From the NCBI RefSeq assembly GCF_012849095.1, contig NZ_CP051680.1:3312501-3376500 (forward strand): a DNA stretch of 64,000 bases. The letters run 5' to 3'. Both the position numbers and the translations under genes were made by a program. The stretch comes from Cohnella herbarum (GTDB lineage: Bacteria; Bacillota; Bacilli; Paenibacillales; Paenibacillaceae). The first letter of the stretch is position 1; each line of letters opens with the position of its first letter. Below the pieces are notes generated by a model. It was given only the letters and a program-made list of their open reading frames with translations, did no database searches and had not been told where the DNA came from. Shown here piece after piece: positions 35,407-43,999 of the stretch.

Positions 35407-36393
35407 TTACTTCTCGTAACCGTTAGGATGCGCGCGGTGCCATTCCCACGAGCTGGATACGATATCTTCCAGTTTATAGCGGCTTGGCGTCCAACCCAGC
35501 TCACGGCGGGCACGTTCCGACGAGGCGATAAGTACGGCGGGGTCTCCCGCGCGCCGAGGCTCGATCTTAGCCGGAATCGCATGACCGGTAACCTGTCTGG
35601 ATACGTCGATCACTTGTTTAACCGAATATCCATTGCCGCTGCCCAGGTTATAGATGGCGCTTTCCTCTCCTTTGCGAAGCCGCTCCAGAGCTAAAATATG
35701 GGCATCCGCCAAGTCGCTGACATGAATGTAATCGCGTATGCACGTGCCGTCTTCCGTTGGGTAGTCGTCGCCAAACACCGAAATATGCTCGCGTTGTCCA
35801 AGGGCAACTTGCAGAACTAGCGGAACCAAGTGGGATTCCGGGTTATGGTCCTCGCCGATCCGACCGGAAACGTGAGCTCCGGCCGCGTTGAAATAACGCA
35901 AAGACACGAACTTGATTCCGTGGGCAACATCGAACCAGCGAATCATTTTCTCCATGGCGAGTTTCGTTTCCCCGTATGCGTTCGTAGGTACGGTACGGTC
36001 GTATTCGTCGATCGGTACTTTTTCCGGCTCTCCGTACGTGGCGGCCGTAGAAGAAAAAACGATACGCGAAACGCCGGCCTTCTGCATCTGTTCTAGCAGG
36101 CATAATGTTCCGTAGACGTTATTATGATAGTATTTGCCCGGATCCTTCATGCTTTCGCCGACCAAGGAGTTGGCCGCGAAATGGATCACGCCGTCGATAT
36201 CGTTCTCCCGAAATACGGTCGCCAGAAAATCCGCGTCGCGCAAATCTCCTTCGTACAGCTTTCCGCCAAGAACGGCGTCTCTATGCCCTTGGTACAAATT
36301 ATCGACGATAACGACTTGCTCGCCTCTCTCCAACAAAGCCGCAACCGCGTGAGAACCGATATATCCGGCTCCGCCCGTAACGAGAACTGCCAT
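35407..36393 (-). CDS. galE: UDP-glucose 4-epimerase
   Basis: The 328-residue SDR enzyme has the NAD motif [10 protein letters not shown] at the N-terminus, the Ser/Thr in [11 protein letters not shown] and the catalytic YGETK (Tyr-x-x-x-Lys). LRYFNAAGA and the UDP-sugar loop follow. It interconverts UDP-galactose and UDP-glucose. Start is three bases after the galK stop. Confidence 0.96.
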   Translation of the reverse strand: MAVLVTGGAGYIGSHAVAALLERGEQVVIVDNLYQGHRDAVLGGKLYEGDLRDADFLATVFRENDIDGVIHFAANSLVGESMKDPGKYYHNNVYGTLCLLEQMQKAGVSRIVFSSTAATYGEPEKVPIDEYDRTVPTNAYGETKLAMEKMIRWFDVAHGIKFVSLRYFNAAGAHVSGRIGEDHNPESHLVPLVLQVALGQREHISVFGDDYPTEDGTCIRDYIHVSDLADAHILALERLRKGEESAIYNLGSGNGYSVKQVIDVSRQVTGHAIPAKIEPRRAGDPAVLIASSERARRELGWTPSRYKLEDIVSSSWEWHRAHPNGYEK

Positions 36394-36396
36394 AAT

Positions 36397-37578
36397 TTAC
36401 GCCTCCCCTTCGATTTGGCGAACTCCGTCGCCGATGTCGCATACATAGAATGCCGGTTGCAGCCCCGTTGCCGCTTCGTACTTGCTCCCGACTTCGGCTA
36501 TGAACCGTTCAACGGAATCTTGGTGTACCAACGATACCGTGCAGCCCCCGAATCCGGCACCCGTCATCCGGGATCCCAGAACGCCCGGAACGGAACGAGC
36601 AGCGTCTACCATCGTATCGAGCTCGATACCGGTTACTTCGTAGAGATCGCGCAAGGAATCGTGCGAGCCGTTCATCAATTGTCCGAACGCGGCCAAGTCG
36701 TTGTTCTTCAGAACTTCCATCGAGCTCGCGACGCGGTTAATTTCCTCGACGACATGGCGGGCGCGGCGGCGAACGGTCTCGTCCTGGATCAGATGCTCGT
36801 TCGTCCGATACTCCTCCAAAGTCAATTGGCCAAGCAAAGTAAGTTCGGGAAAAGACTGTTTCAGATCTTGAACGGCCTGTTCGCATTGGGAACGGCGTTC
36901 ATTATATTTGGAGTCCACGAGTCCGCGGCGTTTGTTCGTATTGCCGATGACCAGCTTGTAATCTCCTGATTCGAAAGGAACGAGTTCATATTTCAAAGTA
37001 TCGCAATCTAGTATAATCGCATGGTCTTTGCGGCCGTTAGCTACGGCGAATTGATCCATGATGCCGCATTTGACGCCCACAAACTCATTTTCCGCGTGCT
37101 GAGACCAGAGCGCGATCTGGACCGTATCCGTAGGTTTCCCCTCCATTGTAAGCAAGGCGAAAGCCGTAACGACTTCGATGGAAGCCGAAGAAGATAAGCC
37201 CGCTCCGTTCGGAATCTCTCCATGATACAGGAGGTTATACCCGCGGCTCAGGTCGATTCCCCTTTGCTTGAGCTCCCAGACGATCCCCTTCGGGTAATTC
37301 GCCCAGTCGTCCGCTTCATTAAAAGCTACGTTATCGAGCGGGATTTCCGTCGTTAACGGGAAATTCGTCGATGCGAACCCGAGCGTGCGATCTTCTCTCG
37401 GAGCAATAAGCAACGTCGTTCCGAACGTCAGCGCAGCCGGAAAAACCGAACCGCCGTTATAATCCGTGTGTTCGCCGATCAGATTAACCCGGCCAGGCGC
37501 TTGAAAGATCGAGATATTGGATTCGCTTGCGCCGAATTGTTCGATGAACTTCTGTTTCAACTCCGTTAGCTGTGCCAT
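36397..37578 (-). CDS. galK: Galactokinase
   Basis: The 393-residue GHMP kinase has the signature GRVNLIGEHTDYNGGSVFP, the ATP-binding GEIPNGAGLSSSASIEV and C-terminal GSRMTGAGFGGCTVSLV. It phosphorylates galactose at C1. ATG 37578 gives MAQLTELK; an earlier TTG abuts the Shine-Dalgarno sequence. It heads galKET, behind the promoter and repeated operator at 37620-37647. Confidence 0.96.
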   Translation of the reverse strand: MAQLTELKQKFIEQFGASESNISIFQAPGRVNLIGEHTDYNGGSVFPAALTFGTTLLIAPREDRTLGFASTNFPLTTEIPLDNVAFNEADDWANYPKGIVWELKQRGIDLSRGYNLLYHGEIPNGAGLSSSASIEVVTAFALLTMEGKPTDTVQIALWSQHAENEFVGVKCGIMDQFAVANGRKDHAIILDCDTLKYELVPFESGDYKLVIGNTNKRRGLVDSKYNERRSQCEQAVQDLKQSFPELTLLGQLTLEEYRTNEHLIQDETVRRRARHVVEEINRVASSMEVLKNNDLAAFGQLMNGSHDSLRDLYEVTGIELDTMVDAARSVPGVLGSRMTGAGFGGCTVSLVHQDSVERFIAEVGSKYEAATGLQPAFYVCDIGDGVRQIEGEA

Positions 37579-37619
37579 TGGGAATATCAACTCTCCTTGG
37601 AATATCGTCTTATGGTCTT

Positions 37620-37647
37620 ATTATAACGAAATTCGCGAGATTCGCGA
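37620..37647 (-). promoter_or_regulatory. galK promoter with direct-repeat operator
   Basis: A perfect TATAAT (37625-37620, minus) has no good -35; in its place two direct repeats ATTCGCGA (37631-37638 and 37640-37647, 9-base period) overlap the expected -35. Each contains the palindrome TCGCGA. This layout is usual for activator-dependent promoters, and a divergent AraC regulator is encoded 110 bases away. Confidence 0.65.
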
Positions 37648-37756
37648 AATGGCATGATATGCTTTCTATATGGAGAAATGTGACTTCGCGAGGAGAAAAT
37701 AGAGCTGATTCGTGTTATCATTACTGCAGATTGTTCCGTTTGGGGGCCGTTACTTA

Positions 37757-38623
37757 ATGAGCAAAATCGCCACGTACCGGGTCGTATCCAATCCCGTCAA
37801 CTTTACGGCCCGCGAATTGACCGTCCTGTTCGCGGGAGAAAGCCAAACAAGGCCATTGCATCGCATTGGCCCTAAAGTCGTCGACTATTACTTGCTTCAT
37901 CATGTGGTATCGGGCAAAGGGAAGTTCCGAATCGGGAAGATCGAAGCGGAGCTCTCCGTCGGGGACAGCTTCCTCATCCATCCCGGACAGCTGTTCCATT
38001 ACGTATCGGACGAGCAGGATCCTTGGCGTTACCGATGGGTCGCCTTTGCGGGTACGCAATCGGCATCTCTCGTTGCCGAAGCGGGACTCGACCTCGAGCA
38101 TCCGATCGTGAATTCCGGTTCAAGCAAACTCCCTGCCGAACGATGCCGCTCCATCTTCGAAGCGTTCCGCGAACGCGGCGGTTCCGCCTCGCTCATCGCC
38201 TCCGGGCATCTTCATCTGCTGTTCGCAAGCCTTCATGAAGCTACCTCGGAGAGCATGAATACGCCTCTGCGCCCGGATTCGCACAGCGAGGAATTAGTCC
38301 GGCAAGTCGTCGGTTACCTGTCCACTCAATATGCCGAGCCCGTAACGATCGAAGGAATGGCGGAGACGCTAGGTTATAACCGCGCATATCTGTCCCGCTT
38401 GTTCAAGCAGCGCGTCGGCATCTCGCCGGTTACTTTCTTAACGAAGCTGCGGGTCGACCACGGCAAACGCCTGCTGCGGGAACGTCCGGAACTCACCGTC
38501 GAGCAAATCGCTTCATCCGCCGGATTCCAAGACGCGCTCTATTTCTCTAAGCAATTCCGCCGCTTGCACGGCCAATCTCCGACCGAATACCGGGTTTCGG
38601 TCGGGAGGGCGCTACAGACATAA
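37757..38623 (+). CDS. AraC-family regulator of the gal operon
   Basis: The 288-residue protein has an N-terminal cupin-like sugar-binding domain (KIEAELSVGDSFLIHPGQLFHYV) and a C-terminal double-HTH AraC domain (about 185-285: MAETLGYNRAYLSRLFKQRVGISP, then SSAGFQDALYFSKQFRRLHGQSPTEYR). The divergent position from galKET makes it the likely galactose- or galactoside-responsive activator. ATG 37757 is chosen; the ribosome site is a modest GGGGG. Confidence 0.88.
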   Translation: MSKIATYRVVSNPVNFTARELTVLFAGESQTRPLHRIGPKVVDYYLLHHVVSGKGKFRIGKIEAELSVGDSFLIHPGQLFHYVSDEQDPWRYRWVAFAGTQSASLVAEAGLDLEHPIVNSGSSKLPAERCRSIFEAFRERGGSASLIASGHLHLLFASLHEATSESMNTPLRPDSHSEELVRQVVGYLSTQYAEPVTIEGMAETLGYNRAYLSRLFKQRVGISPVTFLTKLRVDHGKRLLRERPELTVEQIASSAGFQDALYFSKQFRRLHGQSPTEYRVSVGRALQT

Positions 38624-38645
38624 TCGTTAAGCATTGCGTAACGGG

Positions 38646-38951
38646 CGGTTCGTCTGGTTGGCCTCGCCTTAGTCGTATTTTGCGACAATGAGAGGACGGT
38701 TCGTCCGGTTGGCCTCGCCATAGTCGCATTTTGCGACAATGAGAGGGCGGTTTGTCCGGTTGGCCTCGCCATAGTCGCATTTTGCGACAATGAGAGGACG
38801 GTTTGTCCGGTTGGCCTCGCCATAGTCGTATTTTGCGACAATGAGAGGACGGTTTGACTGCTTTGCCTCACCATAGTCGCATTTTGCGACAATGAGAGAG
38901 CGCTTTGACTGCTTCGCCTAGCCATAGTCGCATTTTGCGACAATGAGAGGG
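38646..38951. repeat. 51-bp tandem repeat array 1, six copies
   Basis: Six units of exactly 51 bp lie between the convergent AraC and asparaginase genes. Each unit contains a perfect or wobble dyad GTCGCA-TTT-TGCGAC (6-3-6), first at 38672-38686. In units 1 and 4 the left arm is GTCGTA, keeping a U-G pair in a plus-strand RNA. The last two units diverge in their first third (GACTGCTT in place of GTCCGGTT). Open frames here are by-products of the 51-base (17-codon) period; no gene is supported. Confidence 0.95.
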
Positions 38952-38982
38952 AGCATTGGCGAGTAAGCATATCGACATCGCT

Positions 38983-40113
38983 CTAAAACACAGCTTGCCA
39001 CTTACCGGCGACCTCGCCGACATCGTTAAGGAATTCCGTCGGAAACGTCTGCTCCAGCTTGCGCTTCGTTTCTTCCGATATTCCGCCGATCCGCTGAAGA
39101 ACGGCCTTGACGATGTGAGGCCAAGCGATCTCCGTTCCATTGCTTACCGCGATGGCAACGCCTAGTTGTTCATTCCGGAGCCCGAACGTGAACACCCCGT
39201 GCGCTCCGCTCTTGGCAACGACGTTAGCGTCCGTCAGAAGAATGCTTGCCAAGCGATTACGTCCTTCCACTAGCTCCGGATAAGCGTTCATAGCGCCGGT
39301 AATACGGCTTACGACTTTAGCCGTCTCCGAATCGTGTCCGAGTTCCGGGCACGCAAGCCTGCCGTATGCGAAACCAAGTTGCTCAAGAGGTATCGCCGCA
39401 ACGGGAAACCCGCAACCATCTTTGCCAACCGTAACATTATCCGCTCCTGCACATGCCCCTTCACCATTACCTGCCCCTACTCCAGCTCCCTCATCTGCTC
39501 CTGTACCTACTCCAAACACCTCACCTGCTCCTGCTCCAGATCCCTCACCTACTCCTGCTCCCGTACCCCCCGCCCACAGCTTCAATCGACGGATAATCTC
39601 CATCTGCGCAGGATGCTCCGGATGGATATATCCCTCCAACGGCCAGCCTTTGAGTTTGGACCAAGCGAGCACGCCTAAGTGTTTACCTGCGCAAGTATGG
39701 AACAGCTTACGGGGTTTTCCTCCGGAAGCAACCCATTCGTCCCTGTCCTTGCGCCCGATCGGCATTCCCGGATGGATCGCAAGTAAATCCTCTTCCAACC
39801 CTGTTAGGGCAAGGATTTCTTCTAACACGGCAAGCTGCTGTCGGCTTCCCCTATGCGAAGCGGTCATCAACGCCAGATGGCGATCTTCGAAGCCGTAAGC
39901 TTCCGCGGCCCCGTCCAATAGCGAAGCTAACGCCTGAATCGGCTTCGCGGTCGATCTAATGTAGGTCAGAGCTTGAACGTCGCCCCAACAATCGATCGAC
40001 TTCCCGTTTACGGCCGAAACGATGCTAATTCGTCCTCGATGGACGTTTTCCGTCAACTCACCTCTGTTCATAACAACCAAAGGGACATCACCCGGAGCAT
40101 TCATTGTATCCAT
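38983..40113 (-). CDS. Asparaginase II-family protein with Gly-Ala insertion
   Basis: The 376-residue protein fits the Asparaginase_II family: IRSTAKPIQALASLL, ALMTASHRGS, LFHTCAGKHLGVLAW, and GFPVAAIPLEQLGFAYGRLA. It should hydrolyse asparagine. Residues 181-224 are a low-complexity Gly/Ala/Glu/Val stretch of repeated GAG-like units (39442-39573), which splits the domain and is probably a loop. It has a GAGGGAG site. Array 1 lies just after its stop. Confidence 0.87.
   Translation of the reverse strand: MDTMNAPGDVPLVVMNRGELTENVHRGRISIVSAVNGKSIDCWGDVQALTYIRSTAKPIQALASLLDGAAEAYGFEDRHLALMTASHRGSRQQLAVLEEILALTGLEEDLLAIHPGMPIGRKDRDEWVASGGKPRKLFHTCAGKHLGVLAWSKLKGWPLEGYIHPEHPAQMEIIRRLKLWAGGTGAGVGEGSGAGAGEVFGVGTGADEGAGVGAGNGEGACAGADNVTVGKDGCGFPVAAIPLEQLGFAYGRLACPELGHDSETAKVVSRITGAMNAYPELVEGRNRLASILLTDANVVAKSGAHGVFTFGLRNEQLGVAIAVSNGTEIAWPHIVKAVLQRIGGISEETKRKLEQTFPTEFLNDVGEVAGKWQAVF
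39442..39573. repeat. In-frame Gly/Ala low-complexity repeat
   Basis: On the plus strand, irregular 6-9 bp units of CCTGCTCCT/ACTCCA type are repeated. They code for the Gly-Ala-Gly-Val segment of the asparaginase on the minus strand. Period is a multiple of three. Confidence 0.85.
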
Positions 40114-40395
40114 ATGTTAATAACTCCCTCTGTGTTAATATACGTTCGCTCTCACTATCGCTAAGCATAAGTGGCTTCCGTCGTCCTCCCTCTGGTATGG
40201 CGGGGGAATGGTATATCATCTTGATTCGTGCAAAAAACCAGACGTTTCCGTCTGGATTCATTCACGTCTATGCGTTACGCACGAATTCGGTGCGTCTCGC
40301 ATTCTTTTATTCGTTCTGGTTTATGCAACGCACCCAACTTCTCTGAGTCACTTTACCGATTCAGTATACCCTACCCTTATCGCTTATCATCAACC
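40114..40395. other. Intergenic stretch with REP-like hairpins
   Basis: No gene is supported. It holds a REP-like hairpin (40165-40210), a small CCAGAC/GTCTGG hairpin (40239-40254), and sequence rich in CGTTACGCAC/CGGTGCGT arms that could pair. This may hold the asparaginase promoter. Confidence 0.45.
40165..40210. repeat. REP-like dispersed hairpin copy
   Basis: The core GGCTTCCGTCGTCCTCCC ... GGTATGGCGGGGGAA matches the copies at 1701 (reverse) and 3659. Confidence 0.5.
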
Positions 40396-40430
40396 CATTA
40401 AAAACTCCCCGAACGGAAGCCGGGGAGTTA
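40396..40430 (-). terminator. Terminator of the GT2/PMT operon
   Basis: On the minus strand ACTCCCCGG pairs with CGGGGAGT and is followed by TTTTAATGG, five bases after the stop at 40435. Confidence 0.85.
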
Positions 40431-40434
40431 GCGT

Positions 40435-41433
40435 TTAGCGACCGATGCCGACCTTCTCTACTTCCCGATTCCGATCGCGCGAGCTCTCGGCATCCGCGGA
40501 GAAACCGACCACGTCCGAGACGAGATATAACGGTCGTCCTTTCGATTCCTCGTACGTGCGCCCAATATACTCTCCCAGCACGCCAAGAAGCGATAAGGTT
40601 ATGCCGTGAAACAACAGGCTAATCGCGATCATGGATGTCCAACCTTGCGTGGTCGTATCCGTGAAGAGCCGCTGATACAATACGATGAACAAGTATACGA
40701 ATCCGATCGCCGACAATACGAATCCCAGCACGCTGGCTATCTTAAGCGGTTTTGTGGAAAAGGAAGTCATCGCGTCCAGCGACAATCGAATCATTTTGCG
40801 AAGCGGGTATTTGGTTTCCCCCGCGAACCGTTCATCCCGCACGTAATCGACGGAAGTTTGCTTAAAGCCCGCCCAACTGACCATTCCTCTGATGAAGCGG
40901 CTGCGTTCCCGCATGGAGGTTAGCGCATCGCATACTTTGCGGTCCATCAGCCGGAAATCTCCCGTATCCACCGGAATGTTCACGGACGTCATCGAACGAA
41001 GGAGCCGATAGAATATCGCCGCCGTCATTTTCTTAAACCACGACTCGCCTTTACGCTCGATCCGTTTGCCGTAAACGACATCATAGCCTTCGCGCCACTT
41101 GGCGACCATATCGACGATCAACTCCGGCGGATCTTGCAAGTCCGCGTCGATCAATACGACCGTTCTGCCGCTGGAATGGTCCATTCCCGCGGTTACCGCG
41201 ATCTGATGACCGAAATTCCGCGAAAAGTCCACCATCTTCACATTCGAATCCCCGGCGCAGAACCCTCGAACGATATCCGAGGTTTTATCCCGGCTACCGT
41301 CATTGACGAAGACGATTTCGTACGATTCCCCGAGCTTGTCCAGAACCGCCTTCAATCGTCGGTAGGTCACTTCGATAACCTCTTCCTCGTTGTACATCGG
41401 AACGACAACGGAAAGAAAACATGCTTTCTGCAC
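40435..41433 (-). CDS. Polyprenyl-phosphate glycosyltransferase (GT2, GtrB/DPM1-like)
   Basis: The 332-residue enzyme has an N-terminal GT2 domain (VVVPMYNEEEVIEVTYRRL; LIDADLQDPPELI for the DxD-type metal site; PVDTGDFRLMDRKV) and two C-terminal transmembrane segments (about 232-256, 270-295). It should load a sugar onto polyprenyl phosphate at the inner face of the membrane. It lies 18 bases after the PMT gene; the lipid-linked sugar is the expected donor for that enzyme. Confidence 0.9.
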   Translation of the reverse strand: MQKACFLSVVVPMYNEEEVIEVTYRRLKAVLDKLGESYEIVFVNDGSRDKTSDIVRGFCAGDSNVKMVDFSRNFGHQIAVTAGMDHSSGRTVVLIDADLQDPPELIVDMVAKWREGYDVVYGKRIERKGESWFKKMTAAIFYRLLRSMTSVNIPVDTGDFRLMDRKVCDALTSMRERSRFIRGMVSWAGFKQTSVDYVRDERFAGETKYPLRKMIRLSLDAMTSFSTKPLKIASVLGFVLSAIGFVYLFIVLYQRLFTDTTTQGWTSMIAISLLFHGITLSLLGVLGEYIGRTYEESKGRPLYLVSDVVGFSADAESSRDRNREVEKVGIGR

Positions 41434-41451
41434 GACTGACGAACCCCCCTT

Positions 41452-43248
41452 CTAGAACCCCCAGCTAGGCAACCATCGAATCGCGATGTTCATCCACTCG
41501 CGGCTTATAGTCATCCCCGTGTAGATCGGATAGAACCATATTAGTAATCCTGCGGCTACGACTACGGTAGCGATCGTTATCCGTCGACCGTTGTAATAAT
41601 TGCGCTCCTCGAACCAGCGAAGCATCCAGACGATCGATAAGATCAGCAGCGGAACCATAGGAAAATAATGATATAGGAACGTGATACTTCGCGGAGCGAC
41701 CATCCATGGAACATAGAACGATAAGTAGGCTACGGCAAGCGTGAGCACGATCCGATCCTTTCGTCGCCATCCTATCCACCATGAAGCCAGCATGGCCAAC
41801 AATCCGCCCCACCAGATCAAAGGATTTCCGATCGCCGCGATGCTCTGCGCATCGCCTTTCTCCAGATCCTTGCCTCCGTAATACCAGACCGGACGTATCA
41901 TCAACGGCCAAGTGTACCACTTGGATGCATAAGGATGTTCTTCTTTGACGCCTTTATGGTAATGGTACATGTTTTTCTGATATTGCCACAGGTCTTTGTA
42001 GCTATCATCCGCTTTAGTCGCTTTAATATACGGTTCGTAGGAAGCCGTATATACCCCGACCGGCACGGCCACGAACAAAATCACGCAAGCCATAAGGGTC
42101 AGTATTATCCGCCTTGCGTAGTCGAAGTCGCCCTCCATCCGACCTTCCCGCCAGCGGCGGATAAGCGCGAACGCGAGCAAGATCGCCAAGCCGGCACCGC
42201 CGTACAAGTAGTTCCACTTCACCGCTGCAGCCGCTCCGAAGAACAGCCCGCTAAGCGCGAGATACCCGAGGCTTCGTCGGAACCCTCCGTTTCGCCAAGC
42301 GGTTTCGCCGAACCTGTACATCGCGTAGAACATCACGATCGTAAACGTGACCCCGATGATATCGACGTTGGAAGAGCGCGAATGAACGAGATGGAAGCCC
42401 TCCAGAACAAGCAGCAGCGCCGCAAGAAACGCATATCTAGTTCTTTGGAACATTCCCTTTGCCGCCGCGTAGAAGATCGGCACCATCAACGTCCCGACGA
42501 CACCGGCCATGAATCTCCAGCCGTAAGGCGTCATATCGAACATTTTCACGCCGATGGCTAGAATCACTTTACCTAGAGGAGGGTGCGTGTTCTCGTAAGG
42601 CTCCATTAGCTCGACGAATTCATACGCGGTGCGACCGTGGTAAATCTCGTCGAAGTACATTCCGTTGCGGTAATCCGGCCGGTAGGGAGCGAGCTCCTGT
42701 TCGTCGAACACCTCGAAGCCGCTGCCTTCGGAGGTCAAGGAATTGTCGCTGCCGGATTGGATATTCTCTACCGGAATCGGAGCTTTAACGCCATCGGTGA
42801 AAAAAGCCGCTTCATAGAGACGGTACCCGGTCTTCTCCGTCGTATAACGCATGTAGCGCGCTTCGACCTTTTTCTCTTCCAGTTTCCACGTGAAAACCCG
42901 ATTCGTTTTGTGCTCGACTTCCAAATAGGGTTCCCAAGTTTGACCATCTTTCGACGATTCGATTTTGGTATTTCCTTTCGCGCCCGGTCCCTCGTACAGA
43001 TTAATCCGGTCGACCGTCCGCAGCTCTCCGAAATCGACCGTAAAGTGGTCGCCTATCTTGTCCGGCTTCCAGAACGTTTGCGGAGCGGAACGATTACCCA
43101 AATCCGTAAATGTCATAATTGCCGATATGATCGTCAGTAAAAGCACCAATCCGATATCTAACGGTCTCCATCGCCGATCCTCCCGGTTACGAAAGGAAAT
43201 CGCTCCCCATTGCACCGGACCGGTTCTGGTTGTCTCTTTGTAATCCAT
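41452..43248 (-). CDS. PMT-family glycosyltransferase with discoidin-like insertion
   Basis: From ATG 43248 (MDYKETTRTG) the protein has 598 residues. It has one N-terminal helix (about 30-50), an extracytoplasmic discoidin-like segment of about 130 residues (WKPDKIGDHFTVDFGELRTVDRINLYEG), then a PMT catalytic body with the conserved acidic RPDYRNGMYFDEIYHGRTAYEF and ENTHPPLGKVILAIGVKMF, and a C-terminal four-helix PMT_4TMC region. It probably transfers a sugar from the lipid donor made by the downstream GT2 to a surface protein or polymer. Upstream ATGs up to 43431 lie in sequence without ribosome sites. The discoidin-like part may bind glycan. Confidence 0.87.
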   Translation of the reverse strand: MDYKETTRTGPVQWGAISFRNREDRRWRPLDIGLVLLLTIISAIMTFTDLGNRSAPQTFWKPDKIGDHFTVDFGELRTVDRINLYEGPGAKGNTKIESSKDGQTWEPYLEVEHKTNRVFTWKLEEKKVEARYMRYTTEKTGYRLYEAAFFTDGVKAPIPVENIQSGSDNSLTSEGSGFEVFDEQELAPYRPDYRNGMYFDEIYHGRTAYEFVELMEPYENTHPPLGKVILAIGVKMFDMTPYGWRFMAGVVGTLMVPIFYAAAKGMFQRTRYAFLAALLLVLEGFHLVHSRSSNVDIIGVTFTIVMFYAMYRFGETAWRNGGFRRSLGYLALSGLFFGAAAAVKWNYLYGGAGLAILLAFALIRRWREGRMEGDFDYARRIILTLMACVILFVAVPVGVYTASYEPYIKATKADDSYKDLWQYQKNMYHYHKGVKEEHPYASKWYTWPLMIRPVWYYGGKDLEKGDAQSIAAIGNPLIWWGGLLAMLASWWIGWRRKDRIVLTLAVAYLSFYVPWMVAPRSITFLYHYFPMVPLLILSIVWMLRWFEERNYYNGRRITIATVVVAAGLLIWFYPIYTGMTISREWMNIAIRWLPSWGF

Positions 43249-43330
43249 GTCCGTCCTCGCTTTCGCCAAGTTGTCCGCTTTTTTACCTGTTCCTATTGTA
43301 GTCGAAAGCGCAGCCCTCTGGGAAGTGCGC

Positions 43331-43355
43331 GTTTCAATTTGCCGTAATCGGGTAA
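43331..43355 (+). promoter_or_regulatory. Candidate sigma-B promoter of the YtxH gene
   Basis: GTTTCA (43331-43336), 13 bases, GGGTAA (43350-43355), fits the sigma-B pattern GTTTAA-N12-15-GGGTAT and lies 42 bases upstream of the YtxH ATG. Confidence 0.65.
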
Positions 43356-43397
43356 ATTCTCTACATGAACGTATCGAATGAAGAGGAGGAATTACAA

Positions 43398-43730
43398 ATG
43401 GCAGACACACGCGGAACATTAAAAGGCGCATTAATCGGCGGGGTTATCGGAGCTACAGCCGCTCTTCTGCTCGCTCCGAAATCGGGACGGGAATTACGCG
43501 TCGATATTCGCGACCGCTACAATTCCGTACAGGATCGCACCAAGCAGGCGTTGTCCGAAGCAGGTAACAAAACCCAAGAACTTGCCAAGCAAGTAGGTCA
43601 GCACGCAACCGATATCATGGATAAAACGCGTTCCGCAATATCCACGGCCAAAGATGAGGTTCAATCCTGGAAGGACGAAAGCAAGAAAGAGTTCAAGGAT
43701 GAACAGCAGCCTGATCAGAAGATGAACTAG
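43398..43730 (+). CDS. YtxH-family general stress protein
   Basis: The 110-residue protein has a GALIGGVIGATAALLLAPKSGRELR membrane-spanning YtxH motif at the N-terminus, followed by a long charged amphipathic helix (LEA-like). YtxH proteins belong to general stress genes in Bacillus. ATG 43398 has GAGGAGG spaced eight bases away. A sigma-B-like promoter lies upstream. Followed by a small gene 26 bases later. Confidence 0.87.
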   Translation: MADTRGTLKGALIGGVIGATAALLLAPKSGRELRVDIRDRYNSVQDRTKQALSEAGNKTQELAKQVGQHATDIMDKTRSAISTAKDEVQSWKDESKKEFKDEQQPDQKMN

Positions 43731-43756
43731 CATTCCGCGCGAAGGGAGAGGGAAAC

Positions 43757-43999
43757 ATGAACTCCGAGGAATCCAAAAGCAAGAACGCGCTTAAAGGCGG
43801 CGGCGATCCCGCCGTCTTCGACGGTTCGGAAGATCGTAAGCCTTCCGCGCCGATTCCGACCAAGTCGATCGAAACCGCCCTCAACGGATCGATGGTTCAA
43901 GACTTCGCGGATATGAAGCGGCTCGGCAAAGATATGGAAAGAATGAAAAACGAGCAACAGCTCAACGAAGAAGGACTTGTGAACGATCCTGCACAATAA
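43757..43999 (+). CDS. Small hydrophilic protein, 80 aa
   Basis: An 80-residue, charged protein without membrane segment, ending in a helical stretch (MVQDFADMKRLGKDMERMKNEQQ). Not recognised. It is cotranscribed with the YtxH gene by spacing (GGGAGAGG site) and is probably part of the stress regulon. Confidence 0.6.
   Translation: MNSEESKSKNALKGGGDPAVFDGSEDRKPSAPIPTKSIETALNGSMVQDFADMKRLGKDMERMKNEQQLNEEGLVNDPAQ

Noticed and set aside
36124..36969. 281-codon plus-strand ORF across galE/galK
   Set aside because: Antisense shadow of two certain genes; no ribosome site and no recognisable protein.
38539..38970. Long minus-strand ORF of about 143 codons with LSLSQNATMARP-type repeats
   Set aside because: It is generated by the 51-bp (17-codon) array, overlaps the end of the AraC-type gene, has no ribosome site and repeats in several frames equally.
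41935..42561. 208-codon plus-strand ORF inside the PMT gene
   Set aside because: Antisense shadow of a conserved membrane enzyme.
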